A stretch of DNA of 64,000 nucleotides from Actinomycetes bacterium (GTDB lineage Bacteria; Actinomycetota; Actinomycetes; Actinomycetales; Microbacteriaceae): NCBI GenBank assembly GCA_023386365.1, contig JAEWJX010000041.1:3868-67867 (forward strand), in the 5' to 3' direction. Made by a program: the position numbers and the translations under genes. The notes below the pieces were generated by a model, which made no database searches, had not been told where the DNA came from, and saw only the letters and a list, made by a program, of their open reading frames with translations. Below, piece by piece: positions 42,061 through 49,391 of this stretch (the stretch's first letter is position 1; the number at the start of each line of letters is the position of its first letter).

Positions 42061-43044
42061 ATGTCGAGTCGAGACCTCAGCGCATCCGTCATCCACACGC
42101 GCGACCTGCTCGCGGTCGGCCACACCGCGGCGAGCATCCGCCGGGAGCTTCGCGCCGGGCGACTCTTCCGCCTGCGGCGGGGTGCCTACTGCGAGTCGGC
42201 TCTCTGGCGTTCGCTCGATCCCGCCGACCAGCACGTCCTCCGCGCGGCCGTGGTCTGCAGCGAAGTCGAGGATGCGATGTTGTGCGGGATCTCGGCGGCC
42301 GCCGTCTGGGGGATGCCGCTCATTGTGTCGTGGCCAGACGAGGTGAGCCTGCTCACTCGGTACCGCGGTGGTGGCACCTCCGAACCGGGTGTCCGCCGCA
42401 CGGTTGTCGGCGCTCGCGATGCGCCCGTGACATCGCATCGGGGCCTGCCGCTCACCTCTCCGGCCCGGACCGCCATCGACCTCGCGAGCGGTCTCGGTTT
42501 CCGAAGCGGCGTGGTCGCCATGGACTGGCTGTTGGCGCGCGGTCTCGAGCGGGACGATCTCTTCACCGCGATCAGCAGTCGCACCTCTCGCCGCGGACGG
42601 GCGGCGGCGCTGGCGGCCGCCGAGTTCGCGGACGCGGGTTCGGAGTCGCCGGGGGAGTCGGTCGCGCGGGCCGCCATCTTCGAGGCAGGTTTCGTCGTGC
42701 CCGAGCTGCAACATGAACTACGGGATGCCGAGGGCACGATGCGGCTCGACTTCTGGTGGCCCGGTGTCGACGTCGCGGGTGAGTTCGATGGCCGGGTGAA
42801 GTACGGTGCGGGCTTCCAGGAGGGCCTGGAGCCGACTGATGCGGTGTGGCGGGAGAAGCGACGTGAGGATCGGGTTCGTCGTCGTGCCGCGGGGGTGGTG
42901 CGCCTGGTGTGGTCTGACCTGTGGGATCGCGACCTGCTGGTGTCCCTGCTCGAGGCTGCGGGCGTACCTCGGCGACAGTTGTTCGTGACCGGACCCAGAT
43001 CGCTCCGCTCGGACCCGGATGCAGCGGGGTCCGAGCGTACGTAG
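42061..43044 (+). CDS. AbiEi-type N-terminal domain with DUF559/Vsr-like nuclease C-terminus
   Basis: This 327-residue protein has an N-terminal winged-helix region like AbiEi antitoxins (DLLAVGHTAASIRRELRAGRLFRLRRGAY), a middle helical part (LTSPARTAIDLASGLGF), and a C-terminal domain resembling DUF559/Vsr endonucleases. In that domain MRLDFWWPGVDVAGEFDGRVKY gives Asp230, Glu241, Asp243 and Lys247 in a PD-(D/E)XK-like pattern, followed by an EKRREDRVRRRAAGVVRLVWSDLW block. No AbiEii toxin gene is adjacent, so it is not an ordinary type IV toxin-antitoxin pair. Its last 18 codons form part of the right inverted repeat. Function unknown; the nuclease assignment rests on motif resemblance. Confidence 0.75.
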   Translation: MSSRDLSASVIHTRDLLAVGHTAASIRRELRAGRLFRLRRGAYCESALWRSLDPADQHVLRAAVVCSEVEDAMLCGISAAAVWGMPLIVSWPDEVSLLTRYRGGGTSEPGVRRTVVGARDAPVTSHRGLPLTSPARTAIDLASGLGFRSGVVAMDWLLARGLERDDLFTAISSRTSRRGRAAALAAAEFADAGSESPGESVARAAIFEAGFVVPELQHELRDAEGTMRLDFWWPGVDVAGEFDGRVKYGAGFQEGLEPTDAVWREKRREDRVRRRAAGVVRLVWSDLWDRDLLVSLLEAAGVPRRQLFVTGPRSLRSDPDAAGSERT

Positions 43045-43066
43045 CTGGAGCTAAGTCAACCCACGA
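42990..43066 (-). repeat. right inverted repeat of the cassette
   Basis: The inverted partner of the repeat after guaB, 77 bases. It includes the 3' end of the AbiEi-type gene, a CGGACCC / GGGTCCG hairpin (43010-43033) and ends in CAACCCACGA, 11 bases before the -10 box of guaB3. Confidence 0.85.
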
Positions 43067-43077
43067 GAGAGCGCCGG

Positions 43078-43083
43078 TAGGGT
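43078..43083 (+). promoter_or_regulatory. -10 box of guaB3 (leaderless)
   Basis: TAGGGT is six bases before the GTG of guaB3. Confidence 0.6.
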
Positions 43084-43089
43084 GGAGCG

Positions 43090-44211
43090 GTGAGCGACAT
43101 CGAGATCGGGCGGGCCAAGCGGGCAAAGCGGGCGTACGCCTTCGACGACATCGCGATCGTGCCGAGCCGACGCACGCGCGATCCGCAGGACGTGAGCGTC
43201 AGCTGGACGATCGACGCGTTCACCTTCGACATCCCGGTGATCGCAGCCCCCATGGATTCCGTCGTGAGCCCCGCCACGGCGATCGCGATCGGGCGTCTCG
43301 GCGGTCTCGGCGTGCTCGACCTCGAAGGCGTGTGGACCCGCTACGAGAATCCGCAGCCGGTGCTCGACGAGATCCGCGGGCTCGACGCCGCCACCGCCAC
43401 CGCCCGCATGCAGCAGCTGTACGCGGAGCCGGTGAAGCCGGAGCTCATCAAGGAGCGCCTCGCCGAGATCCGCGCCGCGGGGGTGCCCGTCGCGGGCGCG
43501 CTCAGCCCGCAGCGCACGCAGGAGCACTACAAGGCCGTCGTCGACGCCGGTGTCGACCTCTTCGTGATCCGCGGCACCACGGTGAGCGCCGAGCACGTCA
43601 GCAAGGCGGTCGAACCCCTCAACCTCAAGAAGTTCATCTACGAGCTCGACGTGCCGGTGATCGTCGGCGGCGCCGCCACCTACACGGCGGCCCTGCACCT
43701 GATGCGCACGGGCGCGGCGGGTGTGCTCGTCGGCTTCGGCGGGGGAGCGGCCAGCACCACCCGCACCAGCCTCGGCATCCACGCTCCGATGGCCACCGCG
43801 GTGGCGGATGTCGCGGGCGCGCGCCGCGACTACCTCGACGAGTCGGGCGGGCGCTACGTGCACGTGATCGCGGATGGCGGCCTCGGCACGAGCGGCGACA
43901 TCGTGAAGGCGATCTCGATGGGTGCGGATGCGGTGATGCTCGGGTCGACGTTGGCCCGCGCCGAGGAGGCGCCCGGCGGCGGCTGGCACTGGGGTGCCGA
44001 AGCGCACCACCCGGAGCTGCCGCGCGGCAACCGCGTCGAGGTGGGCACGATCGCCCCGCTGGAGCGTGTGCTGTTCGGCCCGTCGGCGCACCCCGACGGC
44101 CAGGTGAACCTGATCGGTGCGCTGCGCCGTTCGATGGCGACGACCGGCTACTCCGACCTGAAGGAGTTCCAGCGGGTCGAGGTCGTCGTGGCGCCGTACA
44201 CGCGCAGCTGA
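43090..44211 (+). CDS. guaB3: GuaB3-family IMP dehydrogenase-related protein
   Basis: This 373-residue protein has the IMPDH/GMP reductase barrel but lacks the CBS pair, and starts IGRAKRAKRAYAFDDIAIVPSRRTRD, typical of actinobacterial GuaB3. Where IMP dehydrogenase has GPGSICTTR with the catalytic cysteine, this protein has GGGAASTTRTSLG, so the cysteine is replaced. Classical IMP oxidation is therefore unlikely; the actual reaction is not settled for this branch. HVIADGGLGTSGDIVKAISMGADAVMLGS shows an intact phosphate site. It is separated from guaB by the inverted-repeat cassette. Confidence 0.88.
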   Translation: MSDIEIGRAKRAKRAYAFDDIAIVPSRRTRDPQDVSVSWTIDAFTFDIPVIAAPMDSVVSPATAIAIGRLGGLGVLDLEGVWTRYENPQPVLDEIRGLDAATATARMQQLYAEPVKPELIKERLAEIRAAGVPVAGALSPQRTQEHYKAVVDAGVDLFVIRGTTVSAEHVSKAVEPLNLKKFIYELDVPVIVGGAATYTAALHLMRTGAAGVLVGFGGGAASTTRTSLGIHAPMATAVADVAGARRDYLDESGGRYVHVIADGGLGTSGDIVKAISMGADAVMLGSTLARAEEAPGGGWHWGAEAHHPELPRGNRVEVGTIAPLERVLFGPSAHPDGQVNLIGALRRSMATTGYSDLKEFQRVEVVVAPYTRS

Positions 44212-44226
44212 CGCCACCTCTCGGGC

Positions 44227-44245
44227 CGCGGATGCGGCATCCGCG
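44227..44245 (+). terminator. hairpin after guaB3
   Basis: CGCGGATGC and GCATCCGCG pair almost end to end (practical stem eight base pairs, three-base loop). No T-run. Confidence 0.55.
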
Positions 44246-44261
44246 TCACGTTTCGTCGCCG

Positions 44262-44279
44262 TGTGTGCACGTGCACACA
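44262..44279. promoter_or_regulatory. 18-base perfect palindrome upstream of glpD
   Basis: TGTGTGCACGTGCACACA is perfectly symmetrical and centred about 30 bases before the predicted start of transcription, over the -35 region. It is a strong candidate operator, most simply a repressor site controlling glpD. Confidence 0.6.
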
Positions 44280-44287
44280 TTCGGGCG

Positions 44288-44293
44288 TAGGCT
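44288..44293 (+). promoter_or_regulatory. -10 box of glpD (leaderless)
   Basis: TAGGCT is six bases before the GTG start. Confidence 0.6.
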
Positions 44294-44299
44294 GGTGTC

Positions 44300-45988
44300 G
44301 TGAACGGGCTTGGACCGGAAGGGCGTGCGGCGGCGATCGAATCGCTCCGCACGCGAGAACTCGATGTGCTGGTGATCGGCGGCGGCATCGTCGGCGCGGG
44401 GACGGCGCTGGATGCGGCGACGCGCGGACTCAGCACCGGCATCGTCGAGGCCCGCGACTGGGGCTCGGGCACGAGCAGTCGCAGCTCGAAACTGGTGCAC
44501 GGCGGAATCCGCTACCTCGAGCAGCTCGACTTCCGTCTCGTGCGTGAGGCGCTCGGCGAGCGCGGCCTTCTGCTGCAGCGCATCGCGCCTCACCTGGTGA
44601 AGCCGGTCAAGTTCCTCTACCCGGTGCGCTTCCCGCTGTTCGAGCGCCTGTACATCGGCGCCGGCATGACCCTCTACGACCTCTTCTCCTGGACGGGCGG
44701 CCGCCCGCCCGGTGTTCCCCACCACCGCCACCTCTCGAAGCGGCAACTCTCGAAGGCGGCACCCGACCTGGCCCCGAACGCTTTCCGCGGGGGGCTCGTC
44801 TACTTCGACGCGCAGGTCGACGACGCGCGCTACGTGGCATCGCTGGCGCGCACCGCCGCCGAGTACGGTGCGCACGCCGCCAGTCGCGTCAAGGTCGAGG
44901 GGCTGCTGCGCGAGGGCGCCCGAGTGGTTGGCGTGGAGGCGCTCGACCGCGAGACGGGCGAGCGGTTCGAGATCCGCGCCCGCCAGGTGGTCTCCGCGAC
45001 CGGCGTGTGGACGGATGAGATCCAGGGCATGGCGGGCGTGCGTCCGTTCCGGGTGCGCGCGTCGAAGGGGGTGCACCTCGTGGTGCCGCGCGATCGCATC
45101 CGGGGCACCATCGGCCTGCTGCTGCGCACCGAGAAGAGCGTGCTGTTTCTGATCCCGTGGGGTCGGCACTGGCTGATCGGCACCACCGACACCGACTGGA
45201 ATCTCGACCTCGCGCACCCGGCGGCGACGGCGGCCGACATCGACTACATCCTCGAGCACATCAACACGGTGCTCGCGACCCCACTCACCCGCGACGACGT
45301 CGAGGGGGTATTCGCCGGGCTCCGGCCCCTGCTCGCTGGTGAGAGCGACGAGACCAGCAAGCTGAGCCGCGAGCACATCGTCGCGACGCCGGTACCGGGG
45401 CTCGTGGTGGTGGCGGGCGGCAAGCTCACCACGTACCGGGTGATGGCGAAAGACACCGTGGATGCGGTTGCGCGTGGGCTCGAGCACCCGACCCCGGAGT
45501 CGGTCACCGAAGACATCGGCCTGTCCGGCGCGGAGGGCTACAGCGCGGCCTGGAACCGTCGAGGTCGCATCGCGCGGCGCTTCGACGTTCCCGTCGGTGC
45601 CGTCGGTCACCTGCTGAACCGCTACGGTGTGCACGCCAAGGAGGTGCTCGAGCTCACCCGTGAGCGTCGCGAGCTCGCGGAGCTGCTGCCCGGCACGGAG
45701 GACTACCTGGCGGCCGAGGTCGTCTACGCGGTCACGAGCGAGGGTGCGCTGCACCTCGACGACGTGCTCGCCCGCCGCACCCGCATGTCCATCGAGGCCT
45801 GGGACCGCGGTGTCTCCGCGGCTCCGGTCGCGGCGAAGCTCATGGGCGAGGTGCTCGGCTGGGATGCGGATCGCGTCGAGCATGAGGTGGAGCGTTACCT
45901 GGAGCGGGTGGAGGCAGAGCGCGCCAGCCAGCTCGAACCGGATGACGCCGCCGCCGACCGGGTGCGACTGGCGGCCCGCGAGGTCTGA
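44300..45988 (+). CDS. glpD: Glycerol-3-phosphate dehydrogenase (FAD, aerobic type)
   Basis: GlpD oxidises glycerol-3-phosphate to dihydroxyacetone phosphate at the membrane and passes electrons to quinone. The 562-residue product has the FAD fold DVLVIGGGIVGAGTALDAATRG, GSGTSSRSSKLVHGGIRYLEQ and the FLIPWGRHWLIGTTDTDW signature, plus the C-terminal DAO domain ending in MGEVLGWD. It is monocistronic behind a palindromic operator. A glycerophosphodiesterase that would yield its substrate is encoded 8 kb downstream. Confidence 0.95.
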   Translation: MNGLGPEGRAAAIESLRTRELDVLVIGGGIVGAGTALDAATRGLSTGIVEARDWGSGTSSRSSKLVHGGIRYLEQLDFRLVREALGERGLLLQRIAPHLVKPVKFLYPVRFPLFERLYIGAGMTLYDLFSWTGGRPPGVPHHRHLSKRQLSKAAPDLAPNAFRGGLVYFDAQVDDARYVASLARTAAEYGAHAASRVKVEGLLREGARVVGVEALDRETGERFEIRARQVVSATGVWTDEIQGMAGVRPFRVRASKGVHLVVPRDRIRGTIGLLLRTEKSVLFLIPWGRHWLIGTTDTDWNLDLAHPAATAADIDYILEHINTVLATPLTRDDVEGVFAGLRPLLAGESDETSKLSREHIVATPVPGLVVVAGGKLTTYRVMAKDTVDAVARGLEHPTPESVTEDIGLSGAEGYSAAWNRRGRIARRFDVPVGAVGHLLNRYGVHAKEVLELTRERRELAELLPGTEDYLAAEVVYAVTSEGALHLDDVLARRTRMSIEAWDRGVSAAPVAAKLMGEVLGWDADRVEHEVERYLERVEAERASQLEPDDAAADRVRLAAREV

Positions 45989-46101
45989 TCGGGGCGCACA
46001 GGGGGCACAGAGACGGGTGCTCTGCTCCTCCTCATGTGTCGCCGCAGCGCCCGTCCCCAGGTGCAGCGGCCGTGGGCCCAGCCGGGGCGGATTCGCCCGG
46101 A

Positions 46102-46107
46102 TAGGGT
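46102..46107 (+). promoter_or_regulatory. -10 box of the KhtT-like gene
   Basis: TAGGGT stands 31 bases before the ATG. Unlike most nearby genes this one has a leader with a GAGGAG ribosome site. Confidence 0.45.
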
Positions 46108-46138
46108 GGAAGTATCCCGAACCGTGTGAGGAGCAGCC

Positions 46139-46663
46139 ATGGTCGACGTCCGACGGGTCAAACTCCCCGGGGTGGGGGTGTTGCACACCTTCGTCACCGA
46201 TGACGGCGGCAAGGTGGGCGTGATCACCCACCGCTCCGGTGCATCCGACCTCATCTCGTTCGCCGACGCGGAAGACGGCGACGGCCGCAAGGTGTCGCTG
46301 CGCCTCGACGAAGACGAGGCGCGCACGCTGGCCGAGCTGCTCGGCGGCACGCAGATCACGGAGTCGCTCTCCGGACTCGACCAGATCCCGGGGCTGTCGA
46401 TCGACTGGTTCCCGGTCGACTACGACCACCACATCGCCGGGCAGCCGCTCGGCTCGATGACCGAGCGCGGGCTGCCGGGGGTGACCGTCGTGGCCGTCGT
46501 GCGCGGCGACTCCGCCAACCCGGGCCCCGACGGCGACTTCCGGGTGTTCCCCGGCGACACCCTCGTGGTGGCGGGTGCGCCCGAGAAGGTCGCGAAAGCT
46601 TTCCAGTTCTACCGCACGGGCGAGTTCAAGGCGCGCTCGAGCGACGCTCCGCCCGGGGGCTGA
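46139..46663 (+). CDS. khtT: Regulatory subunit of a cation/proton antiporter (KhtT-like)
   Basis: The 174-residue cytosolic protein has an N-terminal domain (VDVRRVKLPGVGVLHTFVTDDGGKVGVITHRSG) and a C-terminal RCK_C/TrkA_C domain (LPGVTVVAVVRGDSANPGPDGDFRVFPGDTLVVAGAPEKVAKAFQFY). In Bacillus, KhtT controls the K+/H+ antiporter KhtU and senses nucleotides and methylglyoxal-linked signals; transfer of that role here is inference. The antiporter gene starts three bases after its stop. Confidence 0.85.
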   Translation: MVDVRRVKLPGVGVLHTFVTDDGGKVGVITHRSGASDLISFADAEDGDGRKVSLRLDEDEARTLAELLGGTQITESLSGLDQIPGLSIDWFPVDYDHHIAGQPLGSMTERGLPGVTVVAVVRGDSANPGPDGDFRVFPGDTLVVAGAPEKVAKAFQFYRTGEFKARSSDAPPGG

Positions 46664-46666
46664 CGC

Positions 46667-48097
46667 ATGCACCTCGGTGAAGAACTCCTCGTCCTCGGAA
46701 TCCTGTTCCTCATCGCGTACGCGCTGGGCCGGGTGGGCAAGCTCATCGGCCTGCCATCGATCCCGATCTACATGCTGGTGGGGCTGCTGGCGAGCCCGCA
46801 TTTCCACCTGTTCCCGATCGAGTTCGACTCGGAGTACGTCGAACTGATCGCGATCTTCGGCCTGATCTTCCTGCTCTTCAACCTGGGGCTGGAGTTCGAT
46901 CAGGACGAGTTCTTCAGCAACGCCGGCAAGCTGCTCATCTCGGGCGGCAGCTACATCATCGTGAACATGGGCATCGGGTTCGCCTTCGGCTTCATGGTCG
47001 GATGGGGCACCCGCGAGGCGCTCGTGATCGCCGGCATGACGGCCACCAGTTCGAGCGCCATCGTCACGAAGCTGCTCATCGAGTTGCGGCGACTCGCCAA
47101 CCCCGAGACGCCGATGATCCTCGGCGTCACGGTGGTGGAGGACATCTTCATCGCCGTCTACCTGGCGATCGTGTCGGTCGTGATCTCGGGCGAGACCGAC
47201 TTCTGGGCGGTCGTGCTGAAACTGGTGGTGGCGTTCGCGTTCCTGGTGGTGATGTTCGCCGTCGCCCGCTGGGGCGGGCGGGTGGTGTCGCGCCTCATCC
47301 AGACGAAGGACGACGAGCTCTTCACGATCCTGATCTTCGGCCTCGCGGTCGCATTCGGTGGCATCGGCGAGCTGCTCGGGGTGACGGATGCGATCGGGGC
47401 GTTCCTGATCGGCCTGGCGCTGGGAGCCACCCGCTACCGCGGGCGCATTGAGGCGTTCGCCACACCGCTGCGTGACGTCTTCGGGGCGTTCTTCTTCCTC
47501 AGCTTCGGTCTCGCCCTCGACCCGTCGACCTTCGGCGAGGTGCTGGTTCCCGTCGCGGTGGCGATCGTGATGACGATCATCCTGAACATCGCGGCGGGCC
47601 AGTTCGTGGCCTGGCTGAACGGCTTCGGGCCGCAGGCGGGTCTCAACACGGCAGTGATCCTCGTGAATCGCGGCGAGTTCGCCCTCATCCTGGCGACCCT
47701 CGCGACCGCGGGCGGGCTCGATCCCCGCCTCACCCCGTTTGCCGGCCTCTACGTGCTGGTGATGGCGATCATCGGGCCGCTGCTGGCCGTCAACTCGGAG
47801 CGCATCGGCGCACTGTTCCGCCGGCGCAAGCCGGAGGTGCGCCACGAACTCGACGTGGAACGCGACCGGGAGCTGGCGCTCGCCGAAGCGATCATGGCGG
47901 GCGAGGTGACCGACGAGGTCGCCACCCCGCCCGCGGCGCCCGTCGTCGACGCCGACGCGGTGCTCGAAGACACGGCACCGGATGTCGACTCCGCTCTCGA
48001 ACGCGAGGCGCGCCTCGCCGAACAGGCCCGCAGCCAGTCCGACCGCCTCACCGAAGACGACGTCCGCCGGGTGCGCGAAGTCGACCCGGAGTACTGA
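46667..48097 (+). CDS. khtU: Cation/proton antiporter of the CPA2 family (KhtU-like)
   Basis: This 476-residue membrane protein has about twelve helices in the NhaA-like Na/H exchanger fold (LGEELLVLGILFLIAYALGRVGKLIGLPSIPIYMLVGLL and MTATSSSAIVTKLLIEL). The C-terminal 90 residues are hydrophilic and acidic. Paired with the KhtT-like subunit it probably exports K+ in exchange for protons. The SURF1 gene follows one base later. Confidence 0.86.
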   Translation: MHLGEELLVLGILFLIAYALGRVGKLIGLPSIPIYMLVGLLASPHFHLFPIEFDSEYVELIAIFGLIFLLFNLGLEFDQDEFFSNAGKLLISGGSYIIVNMGIGFAFGFMVGWGTREALVIAGMTATSSSAIVTKLLIELRRLANPETPMILGVTVVEDIFIAVYLAIVSVVISGETDFWAVVLKLVVAFAFLVVMFAVARWGGRVVSRLIQTKDDELFTILIFGLAVAFGGIGELLGVTDAIGAFLIGLALGATRYRGRIEAFATPLRDVFGAFFFLSFGLALDPSTFGEVLVPVAVAIVMTIILNIAAGQFVAWLNGFGPQAGLNTAVILVNRGEFALILATLATAGGLDPRLTPFAGLYVLVMAIIGPLLAVNSERIGALFRRRKPEVRHELDVERDRELALAEAIMAGEVTDEVATPPAAPVVDADAVLEDTAPDVDSALEREARLAEQARSQSDRLTEDDVRRVREVDPEY

Positions 48098-48098
48098 C

Positions 48099-48920
48099 AT
48101 GACCGACGCATCCGAACCCGGCGCGGACGAGCGCCCGCGCCCGCCGCGCCCCACCGCCGCACAGTTCTTCACCGTGGCGCGTCGCCCGCGCTGGATCGGC
48201 GCCCTGGTGCTCGCGCTCGCGGTGGCCGCCGCCTTCGCGGCGCTCGGACAGTGGCAGCTGGAGCGCAGCATCCAGAACACCACCATCGAAGAGCCCGAGA
48301 CCGAGACGCCCGTGCCGCTGTCGACCGTCGCCGAACCGCAGAAGCCGATGACGGATCCGTCGATCGGACAACAGGTGACGGCATCCGGCACCGTTGTGCC
48401 GGGCGACTTCAGCGTGCTCACCGGGCGCGACAACGACGGCGTCGACGGCGCATGGCTGGTGGCGCATGTCGTCACCGACGAGGGCGTCTCGCTCGCTGTG
48501 GGCCTCGGCTGGGCGCCGGATGCGGATGCTGCGGCCGCCGCCGAAGCCGACGTGCCGCTCGACGGTCCGCTCGCGGTCGCCGGACGCTACCTGCCGACGG
48601 AATCCCCCGAGGTGAACGACGTCGAGAACGGGGAGCGGCGGGCCCTCTCGATCGGCGAGCTCATCAACGTGTGGGCAGAACCCGGCCCCGTCTACGCGGG
48701 GTATGTGGTGCTCGAGCAGCCCACCCCCGGCCTCGACGCCATCCACCAGCCGCCGCCGTTCCGTGACGTGAGCCTCAACTGGCTGAACCTGTTCTACGCC
48801 GCCGAATGGGTGATCTTCGCCGGCTTCGCCGTGTACCTCTGGTACCGCGTGGTGCGCGACGTCTGGGAGCGCGAGCAGGAGGAGGCCGACGCGGCAGCCG
48901 CCGCCTCCGCGGCGCCTTAA
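48099..48920 (+). CDS. SURF1-family cytochrome oxidase assembly protein
   Basis: SURF1 proteins help insert heme a into cytochrome c oxidase. The 273-residue product has the expected two membrane helices (IGALVLALAVAAAFAALGQWQLERS near residue 30 and AAEWVIFAGFAVYLWYRVV near the C-terminus) and a large external domain between. The ATG lies two bases after the antiporter stop, suggesting co-transcription. Residual identification is by layout and the GQWQLERS signature. Confidence 0.85.
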   Translation: MTDASEPGADERPRPPRPTAAQFFTVARRPRWIGALVLALAVAAAFAALGQWQLERSIQNTTIEEPETETPVPLSTVAEPQKPMTDPSIGQQVTASGTVVPGDFSVLTGRDNDGVDGAWLVAHVVTDEGVSLAVGLGWAPDADAAAAAEADVPLDGPLAVAGRYLPTESPEVNDVENGERRALSIGELINVWAEPGPVYAGYVVLEQPTPGLDAIHQPPPFRDVSLNWLNLFYAAEWVIFAGFAVYLWYRVVRDVWEREQEEADAAAAASAAP

Positions 48921-48923
48921 GCT
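48918..48923 (+). promoter_or_regulatory. -10 box of the DUF3817 gene (leaderless)
   Basis: TAAGCT overlaps the SURF1 stop codon and is six bases before the ATG of the next gene. Confidence 0.5.
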
Positions 48924-48929
48924 AGACGC

Positions 48930-49391
48930 ATGCCCTCAGGACCCCGCCCCTCCGACGTGCCCCGACTCCGGTTGGCGCTCAAGGTCTACCGGGTCTCGGC
49001 GGCGATCACCGGTACCTTCCTGCTGCTGCTCGTCGTCATGATGGTGATGCGCTACATCTACCACGTCGACATCGCCTTCTCGACGGCGTACGGCATCCAG
49101 TTGGTGCCGAAGGAGCTCATCGAAGAGCAGGGCCTCATCAACCTGTCGTTCGTGATCCTCGCCGTGCACGGCTGGCTGTACGTCCTCTACCTGGCGTGCG
49201 ACTTCATCATGTGGCGTCTCGCGCGCTACAGCTTCGGGCGGTTCCTGTTCATCGCGCTCGGCGGCATCATCCCGTTCCTGTCGTACTACTTCGAGTTCCA
49301 GGTGCCGCGCTACATCAACGAGCGCATCGCGAACACCGCCGGCACCCAGCCCACGGATGCGGCAGAGGCCGCCAAGGAGGTGCGCGCGTGA
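48930..49391 (+). CDS. DUF3817 membrane protein
   Basis: The function is unknown. The 153-residue protein has three membrane helices (AITGTFLLLLVVMMVMRYIY, LSFVILAVHGWLYVLYLACDFIMW, FLFIALGGIIPFLSYYFEF) and the DUF3817 signature VYRVSAAITG. Such genes are commonly found just before guaA in actinobacteria. Its stop overlaps the guaA start by four bases, so the two are coupled. Confidence 0.83.
   Translation: MPSGPRPSDVPRLRLALKVYRVSAAITGTFLLLLVVMMVMRYIYHVDIAFSTAYGIQLVPKELIEEQGLINLSFVILAVHGWLYVLYLACDFIMWRLARYSFGRFLFIALGGIIPFLSYYFEFQVPRYINERIANTAGTQPTDAAEAAKEVRA

Larger units (their letters stand above)
41883..43066. mobile_element. putative mobile cassette bounded by 77-base inverted repeats
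   Basis: A 1184-base unit lies exactly between the guaB stop and the guaB3 promoter. Its two ends are 77 bases each and align end to end as inverted repeats without length change; the outermost 25 bases match at 23 positions. It holds one gene, an AbiEi-type winged-helix plus nuclease-like protein, and no transposase. No convincing target duplication was seen (at most GA on both sides). Mobility is inference; the alternative is a pair of related terminators. Confidence 0.55.

Noticed and set aside
42061..43044. An ordinary type IV toxin-antitoxin system
   Set aside because: Only the AbiEi-like part is present; the neighbours are guaB and guaB3, and no AbiEii nucleotidyltransferase is found.
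44246..48475. A 1409-residue open frame on the minus strand, across glpD, the KhtTU-like genes and SURF1
   Set aside because: It is antisense to four well-supported genes with family motifs; long antisense frames without stops are usual in DNA this rich in G and C.
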